From: Blattamonas nauphoetae
Lineage: Eukaryota; Preaxostyla; Oxymonadida
Direction of reading: 5' to 3'
NCBI GenBank assembly: GCA_033064195.1
Contig: JARBJD010000185.1
Coordinates: forward strand, 1-64,000
Length of the DNA stretch: 64,000 nucleotides
Shown here: positions 23,535 through 36,467 of the stretch, piece after piece
Position numbering within the stretch: the stretch's first letter is position 1
Layout of the letters: every line of letters starts with the position of its first letter
Translations under genes and position numbers: made by a program
The notes under the pieces: model-generated
What the model saw: only the letters and a program-made list of their open reading frames with translations
Told to the model about the DNA's origin: nothing
The model's database searches: none

Positions 23535-23924
23535 ACCCCGTGCCCCCCTCCAATATTTTAACAGTTGCTTGATTTAACTCCATTTCACGATATTTTTGCA
23601 ATTATTTCTCGATTTGAGACCGGGTTTTGGAGATATAAATTCATCTACACTTCACCCGATCCTTTTTCCAGACACTTTTTCATAATGTCGGATAGTCTTC
23701 ACAGCCCCCCGCTCAAGAGCAGGGGGGGCTGTGAAGACTATTGGTGAATTCTCAAAAGTAACATAGAAAAAAGGATCTTTGTGAAGTGTTGAAACAAATA
23801 ATGGGCTGGATCGGGCCAAAATGGGCAGCTTCTTTTCGCCCTCAAAATCACAAAATTTCATCAAAAGTGTGATTATTAATCGAAAATAGGCATATTTGAA
23901 ATTTTGGGTGAGGGGGCACGGGGT
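23535..23924. mobile_element. Foldback MITE, 390 bp
   Basis: The ends match as inverted repeats beginning ACCCCGTGCCCCC. Further in, 23650-23676 pairs with 23764-23790, and the centre is a tight hairpin at 23692-23741 with 22-bp arms. The whole element is therefore an imperfect palindrome. No clear target duplication was found, so the superfamily is unassigned. Its right end lies inside the reading frame of gene A and supplies about the last 16 codons and the stop. Confidence 0.75.
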
Positions 23925-26900
23925 ATGATTTTGCCCAAATGACACCCATTCGTCACTGTCTGTCTTCGAACAACAATCGGAAGTGACCATTTGTACACAA
24001 CTTCAACTCCGACTGACTTCGATGCAGAGAATGGCACACGTCGAGGCCATTCCAAAACGGCAACTCCAGACGAACGAGGAGTCCACAGCGCGGAAGAAGA
24101 AGGAATCTCAATCCAACACTTCTGAAGAATGATGGTCGTGATTCCTTCGGTGTCGACAGTGAGGAGAGGAGCAGTGGCAGAGGCAGAGGAGAACTGGGCG
24201 ATGAAGAGGCAGTTCGAGAGGCGGAGGGTGGCGGGAGAGGACGATATGTGGATGGAGAGCGCAGGACCTGTTGATGTTCCCGCTTCGTTCATCGTCCCAC
24301 TTCTCTCAAACACACATCCTGTGAGCGATGTCGAGGGATTGGCGGTGTCGAGATAAACGAGAGATGCTGGAGATGTCGTGGATGACGTTTGGACACGATT
24401 GGTCTGGAAGAACGAGCAGTCTGACAGCGAGAATGAGGAGTGGGGGAGTGGAGACGAGAAATGAACAAGAGGCGCGTTCATCGTCGTCGTGTCTCGAACA
24501 ACACATTCAGTCAGAACCATCTCGAGGACTCCCTTTCTGTCATCTCCCCAAACAGGCACCACATTCTCACCAAACGACACTCCATCTATTTTGGTCTGAA
24601 GAAGAAGGATGAAGCCATCAGACAGACCGACCAACCCCATCTGAGCGGGGACTGTGCTCGACCAAACAATTCTGACTTTCTCAGAGACGAAAGAGCCGGT
24701 TCCACAGACAACGAAAACAGAATCAGAAGAAGTCGTTTGGGAAGAGGTTGAGAGAGATAGTCGAAGCGAGACGAGCTCCACAAGTCCTCCTGAAATTGTC
24801 AAAACTCCACAATTCGATCCGACACGGCTGGTGATTCCAGCATCAACAGAAAGAGTCGAGGTCGGCGTCTCTCCAGTCAACACCATCACATCAGACCCAA
24901 TAGCGATCCTCTCGCCCACTTCAACTGTGTTTCGGAGTGTCAGTTTCACTTCCTCCTTCTCAGTTCGCAATCCCATTGCTGCTGTCCATCCGACATGCAC
25001 AGTCAAGCAGGGAGTTCCATTGGACAGACATTGGGTTGGATCTGACGAGCCAGAAGGAGAGAGTGAGACGGGAATCTGGACGAGTGCGTCAGGACTGATT
25101 GGGAATGAAGTGAGTGTCGATTGCGACGAGGCGAAGGACAGTCTGCCACGCCATTCTTTCGAAGCTGACAGCGACAACAAGGAAGACAGTGCGATCGACA
25201 GCTTGATGAACGTCTCAGAGAAGGCGGTTGTTGTGGAGGGAGTCAGTGGGATTTGAAGTGACTGGCCTTCGTTCCCATTCGAGTCCATTTCGAACACTTC
25301 CAAACTCAGTCCACACGGAAACAGCATCGTTCCCGAGATCTCCACATCCAACTCTCGTTTCTTTCGGTCCAACACACTCGACGATCCGCTTGGGGAGAGT
25401 GTCGGCACGAACAGTGGAGACTTCACAGGTTGTCCATCAACTGACACTGAACACTCGTTCGACCAGATCCAGAATTGCGGAGGATCTTCTGTCCCATCTT
25501 CAGCAGTCGCTCCTCCAATTGTGATCGTTCCGCTTTCAGAACAAGCGATGTTTCGGCGAGCTGACGGAAAAGCGACGAGATTCAGAGAGTTGTTGTGGAA
25601 GGTGGAGGACCCGATCGAAAGACTCCCTTTCTTCATGTGGATTGCTCCCTGTGAGAGAGAAGAGAATGTCATTCGAGTGAGAGTTGTGTTGCAGTTGTCA
25701 ACTCTGACAATCCCACTCTCCCACGTGCAGACTTCCTCGCTCTCAGAATTCGATGAGAGAACAGACAGTGGCGTGCCATCGAAAGATCCTTCTTTCAGAA
25801 TGACGGTCGATTCGGAGGCAGACAGGAAGACAAATGAAAGATCAGATGATTCGATTTGGATTGTCACATCGATGATCGAGAATGTCGCATCTGACACAAC
25901 AACCATTCCCGCTTTGTCTCCCATCGATGCAGTTGAAGGGACCGTCAGGGTTGGCACACCAGTTCCTCCATTCGAGATGTCGAGTGACATTCCAGTTGAG
26001 ACGACAATGGGCTGTGCTTGTTGAGACGAGTTCACAATCACAAGTGTTGTTTTTTTTTGCTCTCAGCGCACACACAATCGACCACGCGAAATCAATCGTT
26101 GAGCAAGTATCATCGCTCGCTCCACAGAACGCATCGTCTTCGCCTTCCTTCTCGTTCACGTGCAGGATCAGAGGGACTGGAAATGTTGGTGTGGTGAACG
26201 AAACGGGCCCATTGGTCAGAATCACATCCGAATCATTTCCAACACGAGTGATCGACACAATCGTGTATTCTGTGTTGTGTTGAAGACAATCTGCACGCCC
26301 AAGAATCATTTTGGGAGATGAAGCAGTTGTTGAGCTGTTGAACAGCATGTCCAACGAAAAAGGCGGAGAGAGTGTGATAGTGTAGAATCCATCCAATTTA
26401 AAACAAATCCCTGTCAAGCCAAGCGTCATTGTCGTGTTGATCGTGTTCGGGTGAACTTTGGCAGTTATCACCAACTGATAGGCTGGAACAACGAGTTTCA
26501 CGTTTGAATTCACGATCACACTCTCGCTCCCAATCTTCAACGATGAGATCGTGTATGTCTCCCCGAATGATAGAATCGAAGACGGCAAAGGACTGATGGG
26601 CACTTTGACCAGCAGTTCCCCAGAATCGCTCAGACTCGTTTCTGATGGCAGTTCCGACGACACTGAATAGAGTTTCAGTGAGTAGCTTCCATCAGTCAGC
26701 GCTCTTCCTTTCAGTCTCAATGTCGCCTCATCTTTCGCTCCATTCAATGTCACCCTTCCTTCTTCGATGCGCTTCGGTTCAGCAGGAACTTCGATTGACA
26801 ACGCCTGATCGATGAGATATGTCGTTGCTCCGGACGTTAGTTCTTCCACTGTGTAAGTCATTCCAAATTTCAGTTTGATTTCACTTGAGTTTTTTGAATA

Positions 26901-29423
26901 AACAACAACCTCAACGGTTGTTGAATCACTGTTGAAGATCACCTGGAATGAGATTGATTCCGATGACGACGAGAGGAGCTTGAGCACATATTCGCCGTTC
27001 GGCAGATTGACACCGACGAGAGGGATGAGGATGGTGTCTTTCGTTGAGTCGTCTTTGAAGCTGACAGGCCCAACTGATGTCAATCGAGGCTGTTCTGCGG
27101 GTGTCGTGAAGAAGAGGCGAGGAGGATCGAGGATGACGGTTTCAGAGCTGCCTTCGAATGTCACTGATGCCACTTCGTATTTCGTCGAGAACGACAGTTT
27201 GCTTCCACTTCCAAACAATCTCTCCGAATGACGAGACGAGAACATGTTCAGAGTGTTCGTCCCTGTCGTTCCATCAAACGAAACTGAGAACGAGAAGTCA
27301 TCAATTCCAACCAGTTTCACGGTGTATGTTCCAATCGGAAGTGTTCGACCTTTCAATTGGAGCCAGCAGTGGTCTGTTCCTGATCCCAGTGAACAAACAA
27401 GTTGAACAATCCGAGCGGGATTCGGTGTCGTCAGAGCAATCGTTGAAGAAAATGAGAGGCGAGTCTTCGCAATCGACGACCCAATCACACAATACTCCGA
27501 TTCATATTGCAGTTCTTCCCATTCTCCAAAGGACACTGTCTGTGTCACTGAGTCTATCGAAGAGCTAAAATCGAAAGTCAGGAGGCGAGCAATCGTTGGC
27601 GGAGAGTCGTCGTTTGGTGATTCATGCTGGTCAGTGTTGTCCACCAAAACCAATATCTTCCCATCTACATTTTCGGACACTTTCATTTGGATTGTCGATG
27701 ATGTCTGGTCAGCGCTTGGATTGCTCCCAATCTGTACAAGACTTGCAGTTGATGTGTCTGGCACAGCAGGAATCAGAGTACTGTCAGATGAAGAAGACAG
27801 GTACACGTTTGGCATTTCCGAAGTTGAATCGCAATTCGTGATGCGTGGCGTAAGCTCCAGAATTGTCCCAATTCCACTGGAACAATAAATGTCATTCCCC
27901 CTATCAGCACTGCATTCTCTGAACAACACAGAATCCATCGTGAGAGTTGGGATCAGATGGAGGGTCATTCCTCCTCCAGAGCTTGAACAATCCTCAGCGA
28001 CACACTGCTTGAAGGCACAGTTCGAGAGTGAGTACACATCAGCACGACTCACATGCAGAGCACCGTCATCACTCGATGCAACGAGGTTTTGAAAGACAAC
28101 ATTTGTGATCGTGCAGGCACTGGCAATGAAGATATAAATAGCCGCCGCTCGATCAGCTGTGCAATCGACGAAGAGCGAGGAAGTGACTTCGATTGGAGTG
28201 TTCTTTTCTGGAAGCTGACCGAAATTGATGGCTCCACCAGCACTCGTTGCTTGGCATTTCGAGAAGGAGCATTCAGACACAGTGAGGCCGGCGTGAGAGC
28301 GATAGAGATAGATCGCGGCTCCTTGCGATGAAGACGTCATCGAGAGAAAGGTGCAGCGACGGAAGGTCATATCATCAGTTTCGATGAAATAGAATTTCTG
28401 TTGGTCAGTTCCTGTCTTGTGCTGGAGGGTGTAAGTGCGAGCATCGACGTATTCAGGTTTGAGGGAGGAGTGGCAGTGCGAGAAGGAGGTGTTCGAGCAC
28501 AGAAGACTCCCTCCCAAGTTCATGTCAATGCATGTTGTTCCATAAAGATGGTTCGTGCTCAGAGTCACTGACGAACCCAAAATCTTTTGACTTCCTCTCC
28601 AACCATCCAATGCCTCCTTCTCCTCACCACTTGTCATGTTCACAAGTCTGCTCCCAATCAGCACTGTCTCCAACTTGTTTCGGATTCCCGTGCTTCGTTC
28701 TGTCGATGACGTTAACGCAACCAGCGGACCAGATCCAATCGAGAGATGGGTGTCGCACAGCGAGAGGCCGGAGCAGCTCACCAATGTTGAAGACTCATCA
28801 TGTGAGTTGTCTGTGTGACGCTGGTTCGTCACGTGGGATGGAGTGAGGCTGACCAACGCGAGCAGGCTCGACTTGTCAATCGAACAGTGAGAACAATCAA
28901 CAAAGAATATCGAGCTTCCACTGTCATCCCATCCATTGTGGATCACAAATGGAGATGATTCAGAGTTGGAGATGATCGGGCAGTTGTCAATCGTCAATCT
29001 TGATGACGAGATTCTTCCGACACTCGTGCCGCGCCATCCACAATCCAATGAAAGGTGCGACATCGAGATTGTGGAATTCATGAAAAGAAATATGAATGGG
29101 TTTGAGTTTTCATTTGTGTATTCATTGTTCTCCGAGTTCTGATCGTCCATTGTTTCAGTTTTGGCCAATGACGATGTACGGCAGATTGTCGTGTCTGATC
29201 CATGCAGTGAAAGGGAGACAGAATCCATCAAATACGCATTCGAATGATATGTTCCGTGGTTCAGGTTTACTTCAGACACATAGGCTTGTTCATTTTGAAT
29301 AATGTGCGCGGTTTCTGCGGAAGGAGCAAAGTCTATCTGGAGAGATAGTGGCAGAATTCTCTGTTTCGTGAGCGTGGCTTCGACATAGAGAAGATGAACA
29401 AGGATGAGAGCTGGTAGGTTCAT
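23876..29423 (-). CDS. Gene A: secreted beta-helix/Ig-repeat protein, tail lost
   Basis: The start chosen is the ATG at 29421-29423, because it begins a signal peptide (MNLPALILVHLLYVEATLTK); an upstream in-frame ATG at 29457-29459 is possible. Domains in order: a beta-helix over about residues 60-620; four or five Ig-like repeats of about 100 residues (TYTVEEL, TYTISSL, EYTIVSI strands), about 670-1100; then two further beta-helix modules headed by CGASDDTCSTIDFAW and CLSNGTPCLTV. A run of nine A (26050-26058, T on the plus strand) breaks the frame; eight would keep it open to 23876, giving about 1848 residues. Unlike B-E it has no membrane helix or kinase-like tail. The end lies inside the foldback element, so the 3' part was lost or displaced. 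Confidence 0.75.
26050..26058. other. Frame-breaking homopolymer in gene A
   Basis: Nine T on the plus strand. The conserved module reading (LRAKKTTLVIVNSS) needs eight. A sequencing or assembly error is as likely as a true mutation. Confidence 0.7.
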
Positions 29424-30112
29424 CAGATTTGTTGAAAGAACAAAGAATGGTTCGATCATCTCCAACCCACTCCAGTGGCTATTGATCGCGTGGAATTATC
29501 TACCAATGTACTAACATTTCTTCGTTCAACATGTCGCGAGTTCCATGTCCATTGATCAAACTCGATGCTTCCAAGATGTTGAGCTTCAAAGTCAAAATTG
29601 TGTTGTCATGAGAGATGAAGAAATGTGAAGTGAACGAGATGAGAAACTGTGAGATGTGAAATATTCGATCTGGAAAGTGTCGGAGAGTCCGAGAAAGGAA
29701 AAGAATTCCGAGAGGTGTTCGAACCAATTTTATAGAGGAAGAAGGATTAATTAACTGAAGACAGATGATGAGACAGATAAACTCTGTTCAGAGAATGAGT
29801 GGAGGGCAACTGTGGTCGCCTTCACCACAAATCTCATCTTCATCATTGATTCGGTGTGTGATAATCTTATGATTTTGGGTGTCTGCAGAAAGACAGCCTG
29901 TTTTGTGATAGTGGAGTGTGTTGGAAGGAAGAGAGGTGGATTGAGCTCTCAGCGAGGGCTCGTGCGATAAAGTGAATATGAGAAAGTCGAGTTGTGGTCA
30001 TGAATCAACAAGTTGGATGAGATGATCTTCGATATTTCAGTGATTGGTCCACTTCGGACGAGTGTGAGGCGATGATGTGAAGAATAGCAGATTGTCCCAA
30101 CTCTGGGCACGG
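29424..30112. other. Spacer between genes A and B
   Basis: No gene was seen. From 29625 onward it matches 35980-36467 downstream of gene C, so it belongs to the tandem duplication unit. It includes a TTAATTAA site and a TATAGAGG stretch shared by both copies. Confidence 0.6.
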
Positions 30113-33100
30113 TCAGAACTCGTTCGTGTTTCTGGGGAGTGTCATGGCAGGTTGCTGGAACTTCTCGTCGGAGTCGATGAGAGAGACGATCTCGTCGAGC
30201 GATGGTCGTTCTTTCGGGTCAAGTGACAGACATCTTGTGACAAGATCGATCTTCGACTCGTTCGTCCACTTCTCCATCGCTGGGAGTGTTCCACATCCCA
30301 ACTGACGCTGCGCATTCACATCGTCCAATTCCCCGAAGGGCACAAGACCAGTCTCTAATTCCCACAAGATCAGGCCAAGACTAAAAACTGGCGCCTTCAG
30401 AGGGTCGATGTTTGCTTTCTTTTCCGCAACTTCTGGTGCCATCCATCTCTGACCTTCGATCTGTGCGGAGGGATGCGATGAATCTTGATGTTGGCAGAAG
30501 TGATCTGCTGAGTCGACGGTGCTGTCGTTCAGTGAAGGGAGTGATGGTTCGCAAAAACTGTCGGCTGTTGGTTCGTTGGTTGGTTCGGTTTTTGGTTGAG
30601 GAAGCATTTCGTGCTGTTGGAACAGAAGGTTGTCCTGTGAGTCGAGGAAGATCCAGATTGGAGAAAGATGGGTCAGAATGGCCATTTGGGGATTTGATCT
30701 CGCAATTTGCGAAATTCCACGAACAACCGCCGCGAATATGTGGTCTTTGTCGAATGGTTTATGTGGTTGTTTGTGGATCCGATTGAAGAGAGTGTCTGTC
30801 TTCGAGATTGGTTCAGTTACGATCTTTTCTCCTTCACATTGAAGAACCTCAGCGACAGCCTTTGTTCATCCATCTTAGCGGTCTTCTGTTTGTCGTCCGC
30901 AGGATTCGAGTACAGCAGTGTCGATCCAATGGTCGTGGGAATGGTGTGGTGGAGAAGATTGTTCGTGTTTTTCGCTCTAATGGCGAAGACTGGATTTCCA
31001 TCGATGTCTGTCACTCGCTGTGCTGTCATCTCGTCTTTCTTTTCTTCATTCTCTTCCACTTTGTCTCCCTCAACTTCCATCTCTTTCTTATCCAAATTTG
31101 ACTCCTTTTTCGAGTGTCGTCGATGAAAAGCACAACACACAATGATGAAGATTACCACAAGTGCAGCAACCGCAAATACCAACACTGGAATCAGCCACGG
31201 AAGCGTCTTCTTCGCTTGATCAAGAGAACGTGCCCTTTTGATCGCAGCTAAGCTCTTCTTCAGAACGAACGATTCTTCTGTTGTCTTGTTTCGTCCAAAT
31301 GCTAGTCTGGCATGCCATTCGAATGTTGCGTCTAACGTGGACTTGATGTGGTCGAGAGTGATGACGAAGGAGAGTGTGGTGTCGGAGGAGAAGGTCGGGC
31401 TGAGAGTGTCAATGTCGAGAATGGTTGTGTTTCGTGTTTTGTTGGTCGTGTCGTCAAGTTCTGTGACTTCCAATCCCAACCCACACGGAATCATCGACTC
31501 TCCCACAATCCGAACATCGAATGAATCATTCTCGTCTTTCACAATGGTTTCATTTTTGTTCAGTGTTGGAATGAAGAACGACTTGGCAGAATCAACAACT
31601 GTCGAGTTCAGAGTGCAATTGTCAGTTGAAATCCATGCTGATGGTGAATCCTTCGAACCATCTCCTCCATTCAGACTTTCAATGGCGATCTTCCCTCCTT
31701 CTGAGCAGTGAATGTTCCGTCGCAAAGACGGGAAGTCGGACGAGGCAGGTGTGTTGTCGTGGAACGCGCATGATTCAATTTCGAGAGACCCTCCTTCCAT
31801 GTTCACCGCTCCCTGCGACAGGTGCGTCAGATCGGTGTGTTTGATGGTTGCTGAGCTGTTCACAAGTTGGATCATCCCAGTGTTTCACGAACAGAGAGGT
31901 CCTGATTCTTCGTTTCTTGTTTGTTCTGCTGTGTTGCCTATGAATGAGCCTTCCTTCGCGCGGATCGTCGAATTGAGTGAGAAGAGAAAGACGAACGAAG
32001 GAGTGGATGAGTCAATCACGACATCCACATTTCGAAGTTCCAGTGTCGCCTTGGAAACAACAATCATTCCTTCCTTCTCACCCATCGATGCGGAGAAGCC
32101 AACCCGAAGTGTCGGATCAATGTTGCTTCCATTCTCAATCAGTGTTTGCAGTCCTTCCGAAATCTCAATCGGATCGTTCTGTTCAGTGGAATCGAGAATC
32201 GCGAGGGTCACAATCTTCACTTCCACCCTTTCAACAACATCCCACGCGGTGTTCATCGACGAACATGGTTGAACTTGTGTTCCACAAGATGGAGACTTGG
32301 AGGTCGATGATGATGACACATACAATGTGAGCGATGTTGGACGATGAGGAGTGGTGAACGAGACGTCATTTCCCACAATAACGACATCGGATTCGTCTCC
32401 CACTTTTGTGATGGAGCTGAGTTTGTAGGGAGTGTTAAACTGCAGAATAGACGATCCTCCGATCCCAATCTCGCGAGAGACACCCTCCAATTCGCTGATG
32501 AACCGAACGACAAACGACTCCGATGATTTCAGAGTGACGAGATAATCACCATCCAACAAAAGACCAGTTCCTTCGAGGTGGATGACGAGTGATGTCGCCA
32601 GGCTGTTTGGCTCGATCGTTGCTTTGGTGACTGTTGGAGGGAATGGAATCTTCAGTGTCACGTCGTCATTCACAATCACAGCTTGACTGTTTTGATCTTC
32701 AACTGTGATGGAATAGTGCTGGCCAAACAGGAGATTTGAATCGCCTGTTCCAGCTGCAGGGAATCTGCACTCGATTCCATCTTCACACACAATTCCAATG
32801 GCAGTGAGCGGAGCGAGAGGGAGAACACGATTGATTGTCACAGTGAAAGGAGCTCCAGTCAATTTGATTCCGCCCAATCGAACAATCACTTCATTTCGAG
32901 TTGAACTGAGTCTGGGATGGATGCTCTCGACACGAGCTGGTTCGTCCGGCGTGGTGAAAGTGATGGTTGTGGGAAGAGCAGCTGTCAGTGTTCCAAGAAC
33001 CATCTTTTCGACGGTGTATGTTGTCTCGTATTCCAAAATGGCTTCTGATCCATACACAGAGACAGTGGTTGCCCCATCTTCGGCTGAAGAGAACGACACA

Positions 33101-35837
33101 GTGAAGGACGAGCGCTCGTCGGTTCCGACTTTCTGGACAAACAGAGTCCAATCTTGTTCAGGCATTCTTTCCGCTTCGAGAGTCATTTCGACTTTGTTCG
33201 GATCGGCAGCAAGAACAGCTTGGACATCTTTCAGTGTGGGTCCTTTTGACGAGGTGAACGATGACTGAGAGAGGAGGATTTCGGAGGATTCAGAGGAGAG
33301 AGAGGAGAGAGTATACGAAGTGTTGAAGGAGAGAGACGATGAAGCATTTCCTTCGATCCAGTCTGATCTTCCAACTTCATCCATTCCAAATCCCACTCTG
33401 AATGTCTGGCCATTTGTCAGTGTGGCTGTGAATGTTCCAGTCGACGGAAGATCTGTTCCTGTGAACAACACTTGGAAGTGAGTGCAGTTCGTCGAGAGTG
33501 ACGATGAGATCCCAGTGACGATGGGAGGATTTGGGATTGTGATTGTGAACGAGGGACTCACAGCGAACCAGTCTGTTCCATCTGTGACCGCTTTCACAGT
33601 GTACGTCTCACCAAATTGGAGAGTGGTCGATGATTGCATCGAGCTGATTGGGAAGACAATCGTGATTCTGGTTGCAGAGACGAAGACAATGTTGTCTGTT
33701 GAGGTTACGTCGATTCCCTCTCTTTCCAAAACAACCTGGAATGGTTGAGCTGAAAGACCGAGTCCTCCAAGTGTGATCGTTGCTTCACTGTTTTCCTTGT
33801 TCACAACAATCCCCTCCACCTGTGTGACCCTTTCCGATTTGAAAGGTGGGAAAGCAAAGCCAGATGCAACATGAATTGTCGTTTTCGGAGCTGACGTTGT
33901 AACAACTCTGTATCCCTCCAAAGGCAGTTGCAGAACGCCCTTGTCGCCGATTGTGGTGGTCAGCGTGGGAGTGCTGGATGAACCGGCGAACGAGAGAACG
34001 CGAGTGATCGTCGGAAAAGGAGAGGAGGGATCGAGAGTGGTGCCTGCGTTGTCGACGAGGAGTAGAATCTGCCCAGTGATGGGTTGGCTGAGTTTGAAAG
34101 AGAGTGCGATGGAGTCGTCTCCTTTATCCTTCACTCCAACACTCAGAAGATCGGCCGTGATGGAAGGATCAGGAAGGAGGTCGCTGCTTGACGAGTTCTC
34201 TCGATAGAAGAAGTATCGCGGTTTTCAGATGTGGAGACACAGTTAGATAGTGTCAATGTTGTCACCTGGGATTGGGTCATGTCATAGAAATAGATATCCG
34301 ATCCTTGGCCCCCTGTTGAACACTGCTGAAACTGCACAGAATCAATTGTGATGGAGGGAAAGTTGGCTATTTGGAATCCTCCTCCGCCATAAGGAACACC
34401 TTCAAATTGCTTGCAGAGCGAGACGAGGCAGTTCGAGATTGCCATGGAAGCTGTCCCATCCGTGTCCCACAGCGAGAGAGCACCGCCAGACATGTTCGCG
34501 GCAGAGTTGTGGAAGACGATGTTTGTGATTGTGACGATCTGGATGTTTTGAACAGACACACTCCCTCCTCCGAAAGCATCTGACAAGCATCCAGCAAAAC
34601 CCGAATCGAGCAATGTGAACGATTTAGATTGCGTGGTTGGATTCATCAAAATTGCTCCCCCACTCCAAACTGCTGTCACGTTGAAAAATGAGCAATGTGA
34701 CACTTTCACATCAGAATCGTCGGTCTTGAGTAGTAACCCTCTACCAGAGGCAATTGAGACGATGTCCTTGAAAGTGCAGAGGAAGAAGAAGAGCGATGTT
34801 TCGGTTGGTTCCAGCTGTTTAGTGAAGTGTTGGTAGGAGTGTGTCGGCGCGGTCTGCTTGCAGCGAGTGAAGGACGTGTTTTGGCAGATGAGATTCCCAC
34901 CTCGATTGACGTCCATAATCGCAGTGCCGGAAAGATAATCAACAGATCTGTCGATTGACGACGAGAAAAGGCGTTGGGAGAGACTGAGAGGCGATGATTG
35001 GGAAGAGGGACGCGAACTGGAACTTGTTGTGTTTTCGAACGAGCTGTGTGTGAGTGTGGTAACGATGCTTCCTTCAAACGGAGTGAAGTCCGCGGGAGAA
35101 GTTGTGGGCGGCAGGGAGAGGTCGAGAAGAGGGCCTGTTCCGAGAATCACGTCCTTCGAATCGAAAGTGAGCAGTGTTCCACAAACTGTCACTGATCCTG
35201 ACAATTCGTGCCTTTCATCCGGAAATGGAGTATTCGGAGATTCTTCATCTCGTTTATCGAATGGCCGAGTGAAGCTGACAAGTGGAAGGAGAGCAGGGCT
35301 CGAAGGAGAATGGTGCGAACATTCCACGAATATGATCGAGTTGTCTTCATAGCCAGTTCTGCTCGAGATCGAAAATGGAGGCGTATGAGCATTTGAGATG
35401 ATGGTGCACGAGTGGATACGCACATTCGACGAGACGAGCGAGGCGACGATCCATCCTTCTCGGCGACAGTCCAACTGGAATAAGCAGAGATGAACCGTCG
35501 AATTCAGCAACCTGAACATCATGTGCGGGTGTTGTGATTGATGACGATATGGTGGGTCCACTTCATTTGTTTGATCAGATTGGGTAATTGGATTCTCTTC
35601 TGGCGCGAGAATTGTTTTGTTGCCAAGAAGAAAAAGGGACGCTGACACAATCTCCAACTGATGTGCTTGATAAAGGCCTTCTGGTACAGCGATGATTGGG
35701 TCAGTATCAGAGTGGTTGACTTCACGATAATCTGAGAGTGAAGCGAAGAATTCTCTGAGAGATGACGGACTTCTGGGTTTGAAGAAGTGCACAGAGTTCG
35801 GAAAAACAACCATCAGCAACAGAGAGAGGAAATTCAT
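30113..35837 (-). pseudogene. Gene B: beta-helix/Ig-repeat/pseudokinase receptor, broken
   Basis: The start is the ATG at 35835-35837 with signal peptide MNFLSLLLMVVFPNSVHFF. The ectodomain has a beta-helix (about residues 60-560), Ig-like repeats (about 570-1180) and a second beta-helix headed CGTQVQPCSSMNTAW. Then come one membrane helix (WLIPVLVFAVAALVVIFIIV), an acidic linker and a kinase C-lobe-like tail (RWMAPEV, FSLGLILWELETGLVPF, PKERPSL). Breaks relative to C: one A missing in the run at 34222-34225, one base missing near 30861, and an in-frame TGA at 31885-31887 shared with C. With the two bases restored the length is about 1908 codons. It is the tandem duplicate of C. Both base losses are in A-runs, so assembly error is possible. 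Confidence 0.8.
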
Positions 35838-36467
35838 CACTTGATGGTGGAAACGAAATCGATCGAATCGCCCATAAATCGAGTTTAGTCATCTACCTCC
35901 AACACCACCAGATGTCCAACTCTCACAGCCGCATTTACTGATCCTTTGCGTGCATTCTCTGAACAGCACAGAATTCATCGTGAAGTGAACGAGGTGAGAA
36001 ACTGTGAGATGTGAAATATTCGATCTGGAAAGTGTCGGAGAGTCCGAGAAAGGAAAAGAATTCCGAGAGGTGTTCGAACCAATTTTATAGAGGAAGAAGG
36101 ATTAATTAACTGAAGACAGATGATGAGACAGATAAACTCTGTTCAGAGAATGAGTGGAGGACATCTGTGGTCGCCTTCACCACAAATCTCATCTTCAGGA
36201 TTTATTCGGAGCGTGATAAACTTATGATTTTGGGTGTCCGTGGAAAGACAGCCTGTTTTGTGATTGTGGAGTGCTTTGGAAGGAAGAGAGGTGGATTGAG
36301 CTCTCAGCGAGGGCTCGTGCGATAAAGTGAATATGGGAAAGTCGAGTTGTTGGCATGAACCAACATGTTTGATGAGATGATCTTCCACATTTCAGTGATT
36401 AGTCAGCTTCGGACGTAAGTGAGGTGATGACGTGAAGAAGAGCAAGTTGTCCCAACTCTGGGCATTT
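35838..36467. other. Spacer between genes B and C with duplication junction
   Basis: No gene was seen. 35949-35980 is a short piece of beta-helix coding sequence (reads MNSVLFREC on the minus strand) like gene A at 27903-27940. It joins directly to the duplicated spacer at GTGAAGTGAACGAG (35980; counterpart 29625). The B promoter region diverges from that of C just upstream of the start codon. Confidence 0.65.

Noticed and set aside
29457-29459. Upstream ATG as the start of gene A
   Set aside because: The downstream ATG at 29421-29423 begins directly with a good signal peptide; the upstream one would place a charged stretch before it. Not excluded.
31885-31887. TGA reassigned to tryptophan
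   Set aside because: It fits B and C, but the TGA in E replaces Gly and the one in the MULE cargo lies between prolines, and genes here also end naturally in TGA. Stop mutation is simpler.
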